Source: Anaerolineae bacterium
Lineage (GTDB): Bacteria > Chloroflexota > Anaerolineae > Aggregatilineales > J027
Length of the DNA: 64,000 bases
Assembly (NCBI GenBank): GCA_008933735.1
Contig: WBUL01000012.1
Location: forward strand, 1-64,000
Reading direction: 5' to 3'
The notes below the pieces were generated by a model. It did not search any database. It saw nothing but the letters and a program-made list of their open reading frames with translations, and was not told the origin of the DNA. Both the position numbers and the translations under genes were made by a program. How positions within the stretch are numbered: the stretch's first letter is position 1; the number at the start of each line of letters is the position of its first letter. Below, in pieces: positions 8,937 to 18,066 of the stretch.

Positions 8937-9943
8937 AGTTCAACCGGGCTGCCCTTCTTGCGAAGTGATTCGCTGACCGCCTCCAGAACCTGCACCACTC
9001 GCAATCCATCATACCCATCTGAAAGCGGGGTTTCTCCAGTACGGATACAGTCAAGAAAGTGCTCGACCTCCATCCGGAGAGGTTCTACCGTTGGCAAACG
9101 CGGAATATAAATGTCACCTGTAAAGGTCTGCAAACGGTGAATGCCAAAACTGGAAGCGTCCTCAACCCAGGCGGCTCCTTTGTCATAAATAGTAATAGGA
9201 TTATCACTTACATCATCATAGACGACCATTTTCTTTTCTCCCACCACCGTCATCTGCCGGACTTTATTGGGATCAAGCCAGCTTGTATGGATGTGTGCGG
9301 CCACTCCCGACTCGTATTCCAACACCGCGAACACGACATCTTCCAGCGCCGGCTGTAAATAGCTGAAACCATGCGCCGCAACTCGTCTGGGCATCTCGTC
9401 CAGCAGCATATTAATGATGCTGACATCATGGGCCGCCAGATTCCAGAATGCATTCAGATCATCGCGGATTTTTCCCAGATTGACGCGCGTGCTGTAGATA
9501 TAATAAATCTGCCCAAGTTCGCCTGACTTGACCAGATCTCGCAGCTTATGCACCGATGGATTGTATTCAAAAACATGCCCGACCATCAAAATGCAATGCT
9601 GGCTTTCAGCCAGCGCGATCAACTCGCGTGCATCGTTGGAGGTCAGCGCCAACGGTTTTTCCACAAGAACATGCTTGCCCGCCTCAAGTGCCTGCTGCGT
9701 AATTTCAAAATGGGTATGGGCGGGCGTGGCAATAATCACACCGTCAATATCTGGACGGCTGAAGACTTCGCTTGGTTCAGAAGTTTGATGAAGTGGTGCA
9801 TACTGCTGTGCAATTTGGGCCAGTCGTCTTTGGTCTGTATCGCAAATGGTATGGAGTTGAGCAGAGGGGATTTGAGCGACATTCCGTATCAGGTTAGGGC
9901 CCCAGTAACCGGCACCGATCACTGCAATGTTAAGTTTAGCCAT
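8933..9943 (-). CDS. wbpB: Gfo/Idh/MocA-family NAD-dependent sugar oxidoreductase (WbpB-like)
   Basis: 336 residues. N-terminal Rossmann fold with IGAGYWGPNLIRN (GxGxxG type), the EKPLALT motif that carries the conserved catalytic-site lysine, and the C-terminal alpha/beta domain typical of the family. In WbpB-type pathways it oxidises C3 of UDP-N-acetylglucosaminuronate. First gene of a minus-strand operon of five genes whose successive starts and stops overlap by four bases (wbpB, wbpD, wbpE, the 805-residue membrane protein and the thioredoxin-like protein). No wbpA (UDP-GlcNAc 6-dehydrogenase) is present in the window. Confidence 0.88.
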   Translation of the reverse strand: MAKLNIAVIGAGYWGPNLIRNVAQIPSAQLHTICDTDQRRLAQIAQQYAPLHQTSEPSEVFSRPDIDGVIIATPAHTHFEITQQALEAGKHVLVEKPLALTSNDARELIALAESQHCILMVGHVFEYNPSVHKLRDLVKSGELGQIYYIYSTRVNLGKIRDDLNAFWNLAAHDVSIINMLLDEMPRRVAAHGFSYLQPALEDVVFAVLEYESGVAAHIHTSWLDPNKVRQMTVVGEKKMVVYDDVSDNPITIYDKGAAWVEDASSFGIHRLQTFTGDIYIPRLPTVEPLRMEVEHFLDCIRTGETPLSDGYDGLRVVQVLEAVSESLRKKGSPVEL

Positions 9944-9974
9944 AGAGTAATGTCTTTATTTCCTGCATTCGTGT

Positions 9975-9985
9975 GCTATTATAGC
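9975..9985. promoter_or_regulatory. AT-rich palindrome in the divergent wbpB / epimerase promoter region
   Basis: GCTAT-T-ATAGC lies in the 127-base gap between the divergent sugar operons and contains a TATTAT that could be a -10 box. No convincing -35 was found on either strand, so its role is open. Confidence 0.3.
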
Positions 9986-10070
9986 AGCAGGCGCCCGGAA
10001 AACGAGATAGGGTTCACGTCGCCGGGGAAAGCAATCTTACTAAGATCGTTGGATGCTGGAAAATTGATCT

Positions 10071-11198
10071 ATGCACGCACTCGTAACAGGCGGTGCCGGC
10101 CTTATCGGTTCTCATCTGGTGGACGCGCTGTTAGCACGCGGCTATGAAGTCACCGTTCTTGATAACTTAGAACCACAGACACATCCTTTAGGAAAACCTC
10201 CCTGGATTCCTGCCAAAGCGCGTTTCATCCAAGGGGATGTGAGGAGTCTTGACGATTGGAAAACGGCGCTGGATGGTGTTCATGTGATCTTTCACCAGGC
10301 CGCCTTCGGGGGATTTACCCCCGAAATCTCCTACTACCTTGATGCCAATGCCACGGGAACCGCTTTGATGCTGGAAGCCATTTCCCGGCACCGATTCCCT
10401 GTTCAGAAAATCGTGGCGGCTTCCTCACAGGCCATTTACGGCGAAGGGACTTATGAATGTCCGCAGCACGGCACGCAATATCCCCAGCCGCGCTCGCTCT
10501 CACAGTTTGAGGCAGGCCGCTGGGAAGTGGAATGTCCGCTTTGTGGCCAGGCGATGCTGCCCCTTCGGATTGCTGAGGACAAACCTTACGATGGGAAAAC
10601 ACCCTATGCCATTAGCAAATTTGCGACCGAACGACTGGTTCTGAACACCGGAAAGCAGATGGAAATCCCAACCGTCGCGCTGCGTTACAGCGTCACCTAT
10701 GGGCCACGACAGAGTATTTACAACCCGTATACAGGGGTAGTCAGCATCTTTAGCACACGCATCCTGAACGGTCTGCCACCTGTGATTTACGAAGATGGGC
10801 AGCAAACCCGCGACTTTACCTACGTGGGCGATATTGTTTCAGCGAATATCTTCTGCATGGAACATGAGGAATGCAACTGGAAGCCGTTCAATGCTGGCCG
10901 AGGGGAACGGATCACGGTAAAGCGGCTGGTAGGTGCGCTGCTGAAAATGTACAACCGCGAAGATTTGGAACCAGAGTGCAGCGGCAGTCAGTACCGTCCT
11001 GGGGATGCCCGCCACATGGTACCTGACCCCTCTCGTCTGGAATCGCTGGGCTGGTCAGCAGTGACGGTTATTGAGGAAGGGTTGGGCCATTACGCCAACT
11101 GGATTGCGGAACAGGGCGGCGTGGAGGAGTATTTTTCGGAAGCACAAAAACGCCTGATTGAGCTGAATGTTGTCCGTTCCCGGAAAGCAGCACTCTGA
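10071..11198 (+). CDS. NAD-dependent nucleotide-sugar epimerase/dehydratase with a zinc-ribbon-like insert
   Basis: 375 residues, extended short-chain dehydrogenase/reductase. TGGAGLIG (residues 6-13) is the NAD-binding glycine motif, and Y179-AIS-K183 is the catalytic pair with SSQ (118-120) as the serine. An insert of ~35 residues right after the active-site serine strand carries C130-x2-H133 and C155-x2-C158, which reads as a metal-binding knuckle. I recall similar inserts in dTDP-L-rhamnose 4-epimerase-like (WbiB-type) proteins, so the sugar may be a deoxyhexose, but this is not certain. First gene of a plus-strand sugar/modification operon; the next gene starts 2 bases after its stop. 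Confidence 0.85.
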   Translation: MHALVTGGAGLIGSHLVDALLARGYEVTVLDNLEPQTHPLGKPPWIPAKARFIQGDVRSLDDWKTALDGVHVIFHQAAFGGFTPEISYYLDANATGTALMLEAISRHRFPVQKIVAASSQAIYGEGTYECPQHGTQYPQPRSLSQFEAGRWEVECPLCGQAMLPLRIAEDKPYDGKTPYAISKFATERLVLNTGKQMEIPTVALRYSVTYGPRQSIYNPYTGVVSIFSTRILNGLPPVIYEDGQQTRDFTYVGDIVSANIFCMEHEECNWKPFNAGRGERITVKRLVGALLKMYNREDLEPECSGSQYRPGDARHMVPDPSRLESLGWSAVTVIEEGLGHYANWIAEQGGVEEYFSEAQKRLIELNVVRSRKAAL

Positions 11199-11199
11199 G

Positions 11200-12198
11200 A
11201 TGTTGATTTCGATTGTGGTTCCCGCTTACAACGAACAGGAGAACGTGCAGCCTTTTTACCACGCGATTTTGGAGGTGATGAACGACACAGCGTATCAGTG
11301 GGAAATCATCTATGTGAATGATGGCAGCCACGATGGGACGGTTTCTGTCCTTCAACGCCTGCATGAACAGGATGACCGCGTTAAGTACATCAGCCTCAGT
11401 CGCAATTTCGGTTCCTACAGCGCGATCAGTGCCGGACTGCGTTATGCGAAAGGTGATGGGGTGGTTGTGATTAGCTGCGACCTGCAAGACCCGCCTGAAC
11501 TGATCGCGGAATTTCTTACAAGGTGGGAACGAGGGGCTGATATCGTGTGGGGGGTGCGTGCCAGCCGTGTTGACCCCGGCCTGAAATCGACCTATGCGAA
11601 CACTTTTTACTGGCTGCTGCGGCGCTTTGTCTGGCCGGATTTTCCGCCCGGCGGCATGGATTATGGTCTGTTTGACCGCCGGATCATCGACCTCTACAAT
11701 TCGCTTCCTATCCGCAACACGATTCCCTTCCTCGCCATTTATGATCTTGGATTTCGGCAGGAACAGATCCCCTATCATCGGCGGGAGCGGAAACGCGGTA
11801 CCAGCAAATGGACGTTCTTCCGGCGCATCAAAGCAGCGATTGATGTCATCCTGGATTTTAGTTATTTCCCCATTCGGCTTGTTTCTTCATTTGGCATCGT
11901 GATTGCCCTATTGAGCATTCTGTACGCTTTTGTGGTCGCTATGAATCGTGTTTTATTCGGAGTTGGCGGGGCTGGCTGGCCTTCAACCATTGTGGTCATC
12001 ACCTTCCTTGGTGGGATTCAGTTGATTGTTCTGGGAATGTTGGGGGAGTACATCTGGCGCGTCGTTGAACAGGTACGAGAGCGACCCAGATTCATTGTGA
12101 TGGATCAGGTTGGATTTGAAACAGCAGCGGTTCCTCTCATCGCTCAGGAATCTTATCACCCCCATAGCCACGCGGAAAAGGACTTGCGCCATGCTTGA
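11200..12198 (+). CDS. GT2-family glycosyltransferase with two C-terminal membrane helices (ArnC/DPM1-like)
   Basis: 332 residues. ISIVVPAYNEQENV starts the GT-A fold; YVNDGSHDGT and SCDLQDPPE (DxD-like) follow in the expected order. After ~residue 235 there are two transmembrane helices, as in polyprenyl-phosphate sugar transferases that load undecaprenyl phosphate from a nucleotide sugar. Start chosen at the ATG 1 base after the epimerase stop, because MLISIVVPAYN begins exactly with the first strand; an upstream ATG at 11167 lies inside the epimerase gene. Likely works with the GT-C-like membrane proteins of this window. Confidence 0.9.
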   Translation: MLISIVVPAYNEQENVQPFYHAILEVMNDTAYQWEIIYVNDGSHDGTVSVLQRLHEQDDRVKYISLSRNFGSYSAISAGLRYAKGDGVVVISCDLQDPPELIAEFLTRWERGADIVWGVRASRVDPGLKSTYANTFYWLLRRFVWPDFPPGGMDYGLFDRRIIDLYNSLPIRNTIPFLAIYDLGFRQEQIPYHRRERKRGTSKWTFFRRIKAAIDVILDFSYFPIRLVSSFGIVIALLSILYAFVVAMNRVLFGVGGAGWPSTIVVITFLGGIQLIVLGMLGEYIWRVVEQVRERPRFIVMDQVGFETAAVPLIAQESYHPHSHAEKDLRHA

Positions 12199-13252
12199 AG
12201 AAGCGCTGCCCTACCTGGTTTGCCCGATCACCGGTGCTGATCTGCGTCTTGAAATCGCTGTACGGGAAAACAACCGCATTCTTGAAGGAACGCTCATTAA
12301 CGTGCAGGATGCCCGCCATCGGTATCCGATTCGCGGTGGCGTTCCTCGTTTTGTCAGTTTCGATGAGATGAGCGAGAAGCAGCGCGAAACGGTCGATACC
12401 TTTGCCTATAAGTGGTCACGCATCCCCCAATATGCATATGATGCAGCCAGCAAGGCATACCGTGAAGGCTGGTACTATGAACGGTTTAATTTTCCGGCGG
12501 GGGATTCCGATATTCGGACATTTTTGAGTGATGCCAGGTTCATTCTGGAAGCGGGCACGGGTACGGGGGTAGATACTGATCTGCTGATGCGAAATTCCAC
12601 CGGCCTTATTTTTGGCGTTGATATTAGTCGTGCTATCGATTTTGCTTATGAGCGTTTCAGGAATAATGATCGTATTGTGCTGCTTCAGGCTGATATTGGG
12701 CAGCTCCCCTTCCGACCCGGTTTTTTTGATGTCATCTCTTGCGATCAGGTACTGCATCATACCCCCAACCCGCCTGAAAATTTCGGCAAATTGGTCAATC
12801 TGCTACGGGACAGCGGGAAATTCTTGCTGTATGTATATAAAGTCAAAGGGGCGCTGCGCGAATTCGCAGATGATTATCTGCGGGGTATTTATACGGTATC
12901 TTCGTTGGAAGCAGTGTTGGATTTCTCGGAACGGCTCACACGATTGGGACGCAATCTCTCGCAGCTTGGAGCCAGGGTAGAAGTAGAAGACGATTTCCCT
13001 GAGTTTGGGCTGTCCAGGGGCACCTATGATGTGCAGCGCCTCATCTACGATCACATTTTTAAATGTTACTGGAATGACAGCTTCGACTTTGAAACAAACG
13101 TGATGGTCAACTTTGACTGGTATCGCCCTACTCATGCCTATCGCTACACACCGGACGACATACGCGGGTGGTGTGAGCAGCACGCGATGCAAATCGACCA
13201 TATACATATCTCGCCAAGCGGCATCAGCAGTATCATGAGAAAGAGCGGCTAG
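12191..13252 (+). CDS. SAM-dependent methyltransferase with N-terminal Trm112-like segment
   Basis: 353 residues. Residues 1-60 look like a Trm112/YcaR-type zinc-ribbon remnant (YLVCPITGADLRLE ... RYPIRGGVPRFV) with only one cysteine kept. Residues ~110-230 form a class I methyltransferase: motif I ILEAGTGTGVDTD, then GVDIS, and FDVISCDQVLHHT as motif IV. The C-terminal third is unassigned. Start at ATG 12191 overlaps the GT2 stop by 8 bases. The target is probably a sugar or lipid-linked intermediate, given the neighbours. Confidence 0.8.
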   Translation: MLEEALPYLVCPITGADLRLEIAVRENNRILEGTLINVQDARHRYPIRGGVPRFVSFDEMSEKQRETVDTFAYKWSRIPQYAYDAASKAYREGWYYERFNFPAGDSDIRTFLSDARFILEAGTGTGVDTDLLMRNSTGLIFGVDISRAIDFAYERFRNNDRIVLLQADIGQLPFRPGFFDVISCDQVLHHTPNPPENFGKLVNLLRDSGKFLLYVYKVKGALREFADDYLRGIYTVSSLEAVLDFSERLTRLGRNLSQLGARVEVEDDFPEFGLSRGTYDVQRLIYDHIFKCYWNDSFDFETNVMVNFDWYRPTHAYRYTPDDIRGWCEQHAMQIDHIHISPSGISSIMRKSG

Positions 13253-15090
13253 TGTGCGGAATCGCCGGGATTTACCGTTTTGACGGGCATCTGTTTGAAC
13301 GGGGCACCATCAAACGTATGGGGGATGTGATCGCACATCGTGGCCCCGATGACCACCGTTACCTGTTCTGGACACCCACACAAGGACATACACTCTATCG
13401 TCACAGCATACAGGCACCAGAACAGGGGGCGGCGCTGGGCTTTGCACACCGCCGCCTTGCGATTATTGATGTACAGGGCGGCCACCAACCTATGCCAAAT
13501 GCGGATGAGACCTGCTGGATCTGTTACAACGGAGAAATATACAACTATCTTGAGTTGCGAGAATCGCTCATCACCAAGGGTTATACTTTCCAGACCCAGT
13601 GCGATACGGAAACCATTTTGCATCTCTTTGAGGCAGAAGATACCGAGGCCCTGGATCGTTTAAACGGTATTTTTGCATTTGCCATCTGGGACAGTCGCAG
13701 ACGAGAACTGGTGCTGGCACGTGATCGATTTGGGGTCAAGCCGCTGTATTATGCGGTGTATAACAACATGCTCATCTTTGCGAGCGAAATTAAGGCCATT
13801 CTTGAGGTACCAGGATTTCCGCGTCGCCCTGACCCACTCACCATCGCAGAGCATTTCACATTTCAGAACCATTTCGGTGATCGCACCTTTTTTAAGGACA
13901 TAAAACTGCTGCCCCCCGGACACTGGCTTCGCTGCAATGCGTCAGGTGAAATTCAGAGTGGGGCTTATTGGAAGATGCGTTCTGTCGAGCCTGACAGACG
14001 GGATGAGACCGCAATTGCTGAAGAGCTGTCGTTTCATTTTGAGCGTGCCGTCACACGCCAGTTGATTTCAGAAGTCCCGGTAGGCACGTACCTGAGCGGC
14101 GGAATGGATACAGGAGGTATTTCGGCGGTAGCAGTGCGTCATTTACCTGCCATGCACACCTTTACCTGTGGTTTCGAGGTGCCGCGAAACGCAGATGACC
14201 TGGAACAGTATTTCGATGAAAGTCGTGAGTCCTTCTCGCTGGCGGATTTGCTGGGAACTCAGCACCACGAAGTCCGGCTGGACAGCACGCATAATTTTGC
14301 GGTTATGCAGCAGGTCGCGTGGGCGCTGGATGAACCTCGTCTCGGCATCAGCTATCAGAACTGGTATACCAACCGCCTCGTGCGGGAGCACGTTACCGTT
14401 GTTCTGGGCGGGAGCGGCGGCGATGAATTGTTCGCGGGCTATCCCTGGCGGCATGGGGCAGTTCAGGGGGACTCGGAGGAGTGGAATCTGGCCTACTACC
14501 AGCAGTGGATTCGCTTTTTTGATGATGAAACCAAAACCGCACTTTTTTCTGACTGGCTCAACCGTGAAACCGTGCATTTCAGCACCTATGACAGCTTTCT
14601 TGAGGTCATGAAAAATGTGCACACAGATGACCCCATCAACCGTGCACTTTGCTTCGATTTTCAGACCTTCCTGCACGGGCTGCTGGTGGTCGAAGATAAA
14701 CTCAGTATGGCACACAGCGTTGAATCGCGGGTACCTTTTCTTGATAATGACTTCGTTGATTTTGTGCTGCGAATCCCTGGACATCTCAAATTGAAGGAAG
14801 GGCAGAGCAAACATATTTTCAAACAGGCCATGACCAGGCTGCTGCCCGAAGAAACATTGCATCGGCGTAAGCAGGGATTTACTCCGCCTGACGCCACGTG
14901 GTACCGCACCGTGCTCCGTGCGGAGGTGACCGACCTGATTCTCGGTAAGCAGGCTGTCAGCCGCAACTATTTTCGACCGGAAGCACTGCAACAAATCGTG
15001 GACGACCATATGCAGGGGCGGCGCAACTATCGTTTTTTGCTGTGGAGTCTGATGATTTTCGAGTGGTGGAACCGCCTGTTCCTAACCTGA
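13252..15090 (+). CDS. asnB: Asparagine synthase (glutamine-hydrolysing), AsnB family
   Basis: 612 residues from a GTG whose G is shared with the previous stop TAG. Cys2 becomes the N-terminal nucleophile after Met removal (MCGIAGIYRF), and NGEIYN and HRRLAIID are the glutaminase-domain glutamine-binding motifs. The synthetase half has the PP-loop as SGGMDTGG near residue 282, where most relatives have SGGLDSS, and LGGSGGDELFAGYPW later on. Asparagine synthases in polysaccharide clusters often amidate a sugar acid or nucleotide-sugar carboxylate instead of making free asparagine. That would fit the diacetamido-uronate pathway next door, but this is inference. Confidence 0.9.
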   Translation: MCGIAGIYRFDGHLFERGTIKRMGDVIAHRGPDDHRYLFWTPTQGHTLYRHSIQAPEQGAALGFAHRRLAIIDVQGGHQPMPNADETCWICYNGEIYNYLELRESLITKGYTFQTQCDTETILHLFEAEDTEALDRLNGIFAFAIWDSRRRELVLARDRFGVKPLYYAVYNNMLIFASEIKAILEVPGFPRRPDPLTIAEHFTFQNHFGDRTFFKDIKLLPPGHWLRCNASGEIQSGAYWKMRSVEPDRRDETAIAEELSFHFERAVTRQLISEVPVGTYLSGGMDTGGISAVAVRHLPAMHTFTCGFEVPRNADDLEQYFDESRESFSLADLLGTQHHEVRLDSTHNFAVMQQVAWALDEPRLGISYQNWYTNRLVREHVTVVLGGSGGDELFAGYPWRHGAVQGDSEEWNLAYYQQWIRFFDDETKTALFSDWLNRETVHFSTYDSFLEVMKNVHTDDPINRALCFDFQTFLHGLLVVEDKLSMAHSVESRVPFLDNDFVDFVLRIPGHLKLKEGQSKHIFKQAMTRLLPEETLHRRKQGFTPPDATWYRTVLRAEVTDLILGKQAVSRNYFRPEALQQIVDDHMQGRRNYRFLLWSLMIFEWWNRLFLT

Positions 15091-15137
15091 GTTGAACTGG
15101 TGCTGCTAAAATCGACACAGGACGGATTTTGTTCACA

Positions 15138-15680
15138 ATGAGAGTCAGCATTTTTTTCATCACCATCGGGGTGATGCTCTTAGGAATTTCAACCGTTCTG
15201 GCGCACGGTTATGTTGAACGCACCGACCCGGAAGACGGAGCGGAACTTTCCGATTCGCCAGAGACGATTCGTATCTGGTTTAATGAGCCGCTTATCCAGG
15301 ATTCGGGACGAATTAGCGCGATTCACAGCAGTACGGGCAGCGTGATTGCCCTGGGCCCAACGATTCACGATACCGCCGACCCTACCCTGATTTATGCAGA
15401 AGTTCAGGAAGAATTACCCGAAGGTGCTTATATCGTGACGGCAAAAGCGACCGTCATCAGTGATGGGCACGAACCCAGCAACAGTTTTGTGTTCTGGGTT
15501 GGTCAGAAAAACCGCCCCACCTCAGACAATCCGGATGATCTCGAACCAGCGTATGGGATTCTGGTGTTGTTCGCTGGCCTGCTGGGTGCTGCGAGCGGGA
15601 TCAGTTGGTGGATGATGCGGCAAAAACCACTGGAGATTCTTCATCCTCCACAGGATATAACCCACATTTCCCTCGAATGA
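15138..15680 (+). CDS. CopC-domain copper-binding protein, membrane-anchored
   Basis: 180 residues from ATG 15138 (an in-frame TTG at 15129 sits at better distance from AGGACGG and is an alternative). Signal peptide ends at VLA, leaving His as the first mature residue (HGYVERTDP), exactly the N-terminal copper ligand position of CopC/PcoC. The second ligand region SDGHEPSNSFVFWVG is also intact. A C-terminal transmembrane helix (~144-165) tethers it outside the membrane. Its stop overlaps the start of the next gene (ATGA), so the two are made together and probably pass copper between them. Confidence 0.88.
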   Translation: MRVSIFFITIGVMLLGISTVLAHGYVERTDPEDGAELSDSPETIRIWFNEPLIQDSGRISAIHSSTGSVIALGPTIHDTADPTLIYAEVQEELPEGAYIVTAKATVISDGHEPSNSFVFWVGQKNRPTSDNPDDLEPAYGILVLFAGLLGAASGISWWMMRQKPLEILHPPQDITHISLE

Positions 15681-17935
15681 TGAAGCGCTGGATTCTTACA
15701 AGCCTTTTTTCTCTGTCTATCTTTTTGCTGTCCGAAACCTCACCCTCGGAAGGGCACGGATACATTGTGCGTTCAATTCCGGCTGACCGTACAGTTGTCA
15801 CCCGTGCGCCAAACACAGTACAGGTCTGGTTTTCCGAAGGTCTGGAACCCAAATTCAGCAAAATTGAAGTGTTCAACCAGCGTGGGGAACAGGTCGATCC
15901 GGGTGATGGTGGCACCGACGAACAAAACAATGCGAAGCTGGTGGTTAGCCTGCCGTCCAGCCTGCCACAGGGAGCCTACCTGGTCAAACTGCGCCCGGTG
16001 TTTACCAGCGATGGTCATGCAGTTGACGATACTCTGGTTTTCTGGATAGGGGAACGTGTTGGGGACTTTAACGAGTCGGGCAGCGGAAACACGGCAGTCG
16101 CGCTGGAAGCGATCTGGCGAATTCTGTTAACCCTATCACTCTCTGTACTGTACAGCACGATTTTCATGTACGCGATGGTGCTGCGTCCGGCATGGGGCAG
16201 TGCACAGTGGGCACTGCCGCCGCGTATTATGCGCCGCCTGAGCCTTTTGTTGTGGTCGGCGCTGCTGATTTCGATTCTGGTTAATGGGTTGGCCTTAATC
16301 CAGATCACTATGAAGCTGTTCGATGCCAGTCTGAGCAATGTATTGCAAGATGATTCACTGAACATTGTGCTGCAAGGAACCAACTTCGGTGATGTATGGC
16401 AAATTCGTCTGGTGCTGCTGGTTGCTATGCTTGGCATTCAAGTGATTGCCGCCCAGCAGTCGCGCAATCGACCAGGCAGCACGCATATTCTGTGGTTGGT
16501 GAACGGTGTGCTGGCCCTGTTCGCCCTGGGCAGTATGAGCCTGATCAGCCATGCATCAGGCTCTCCGATTTTGCCCCTTGTTTCTGTATTTATGGATTTT
16601 ATCCACCTCACCGCTGTAGGCTCCTGGATAGGCGGCCTTATCGTCATTGCGCTGATTTTGCGCCCCGCGTTTGCACCGTTAAATCCGGACCAGCGAGGTA
16701 GAGCACTGTTATCCCTGCTGCGCCGATTTTCTCCGCTGGCACTGATTTGGGTCAGCCTGATTATCGTCACGGGGATTTATGCTGTGTCGATTAACATGTA
16801 CCGGGTCAACGACTTTGCTGACAGCACCTACGGCCTGACTCTGCTCGCCAAACTCATTTTGATGGTGCCGCTCCTGTTCCTGGGCATGGTGCATTTTGTG
16901 GTAGTTTCGCCGGAACGATCTGCCAGGCTGGCAAACTGGCTGCAAGCGCATCAGCGTTTTACGCAACTGCCACAAACGCTACGTGTCGAAGCCATATTTG
17001 CGATTGCAGTCATTATCGCTGCGGCGACATTACCAGCTACACCGCCCCCCCAGCCGCCCAATGCACGCGGCGAGGTCGAAGCCATGTCAAAATTGGCGAC
17101 GGCTGGTGCTTATGATGTGACAGTAACCGTTAGCCCCGGTGTCATTGGTGCCAATTCCTATGACGTGCGGGTTGCTCAGAACGGGGAAGCGGCGAATGTC
17201 GATGCTGTCACCCTTCGTTTTTCGTATCCTGAACGTGGGCTTTACACCGCACCCCTTACCCTGGAATCCTCTGAACCTGGTTTATGGGTGGGCGCAGGTG
17301 GCGACATCACTCAGGCAGCGGAGTGGGATGTTCTGATTGATATTGATATGGATCAAACCAACACCCAGCGTGCCGCGCTGCGATGGGAATTTGCAGAAGA
17401 GGTCAAAGATGCCAGCACCCGTTCGCCGGGTATTGTGAACTGGTTTAGCGTACTTCTCGTAGCTGCTGTGATTAGTGCATGGACAGTCCCACCTGCCTAT
17501 CGCTATGGGAAATCTCTGGATTGGACACCTCAGACTCTTGCAATCGGAGCCGGCAGCCTTGTTTTCACCCTGGCCGTGACCGTTGGCGGCGCGGTTTTGT
17601 TCAGCGATACCAGCCGCCGCCTTGAGGAACAGCGCAACCCCATTCCTGATGCTATTAATCCGATATTTGCTGACCAAAACTCACTGGTAGAGGGTCAAAC
17701 CATTTACGAAAATAGATGTGTAATATGTCATGGTTCGGATGGGTATGGCAGGCGGCCTGCGGCACTAAATCTGAGCCGTCCCATTCTGCCCTTTAGCAGC
17801 ACCCTGGCAGATCAGGGAGATGACGTGCTATTCCGCCTGCTGACAAGAGGGATTGTCGGGCGGCATCTCTACGGCACAGATTTGTCTGAGGACGAGCGCT
17901 GGCATCTGATTAACTTTATTCGCCATCTGGAATAA
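15677..17935 (+). CDS. CopC-CopD fusion with C-terminal cytochrome c domain
   Basis: 752 residues from ATG 15677 (a second ATG follows immediately at 15680). Order: signal peptide (cleavage before HGYIVRSIP, again a mature N-terminal His), CopC domain to ~125 with SDGHAVDDTLVFWIG, a CopD-like membrane domain of about 8 helices (~140-460), an extracellular beta domain (~480-600), two more helices, and a mono-heme c-type domain with CVICH at residue ~681. The CopC-CopD part matches YcnJ-type copper importers. In the cytochrome part the usual MP axial-ligand region reads GRHLYGTDLS, with no methionine, so the sixth ligand may be a histidine. Could supply copper to the heme-copper oxidase implied by ctaA/ctaB. 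Confidence 0.88.
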   Translation: MMKRWILTSLFSLSIFLLSETSPSEGHGYIVRSIPADRTVVTRAPNTVQVWFSEGLEPKFSKIEVFNQRGEQVDPGDGGTDEQNNAKLVVSLPSSLPQGAYLVKLRPVFTSDGHAVDDTLVFWIGERVGDFNESGSGNTAVALEAIWRILLTLSLSVLYSTIFMYAMVLRPAWGSAQWALPPRIMRRLSLLLWSALLISILVNGLALIQITMKLFDASLSNVLQDDSLNIVLQGTNFGDVWQIRLVLLVAMLGIQVIAAQQSRNRPGSTHILWLVNGVLALFALGSMSLISHASGSPILPLVSVFMDFIHLTAVGSWIGGLIVIALILRPAFAPLNPDQRGRALLSLLRRFSPLALIWVSLIIVTGIYAVSINMYRVNDFADSTYGLTLLAKLILMVPLLFLGMVHFVVVSPERSARLANWLQAHQRFTQLPQTLRVEAIFAIAVIIAAATLPATPPPQPPNARGEVEAMSKLATAGAYDVTVTVSPGVIGANSYDVRVAQNGEAANVDAVTLRFSYPERGLYTAPLTLESSEPGLWVGAGGDITQAAEWDVLIDIDMDQTNTQRAALRWEFAEEVKDASTRSPGIVNWFSVLLVAAVISAWTVPPAYRYGKSLDWTPQTLAIGAGSLVFTLAVTVGGAVLFSDTSRRLEEQRNPIPDAINPIFADQNSLVEGQTIYENRCVICHGSDGYGRRPAALNLSRPILPFSSTLADQGDDVLFRLLTRGIVGRHLYGTDLSEDERWHLINFIRHLE

Positions 17936-17981
17936 ACTATTAAGACGCGAGTGAATCAGGAAATAAAATCAGCTTTTTATA

Positions 17982-18010
17982 TTGACAAAATAGTAGCTGC
18001 GTAATATCTT
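17982..18010 (+). promoter_or_regulatory. Sigma-70-type promoter of the SARP-like regulator gene
   Basis: TTGACA at 17982-17987, a 17-base spacer, then TATCTT at 18005-18010. The 130-base region is AT-rich and otherwise empty. Confidence 0.6.
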
Positions 18011-18066
18011 CCTAATATCATTCTGCTTATTAATAGATTATGAGTCTTTTCAAGAGAGGGGTTAAC

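Noticed and set aside
14143-15009. 288-residue minus-strand open frame opposite asnB
   Set aside because: Mirror of a conserved synthetase domain; no independent coding signal.
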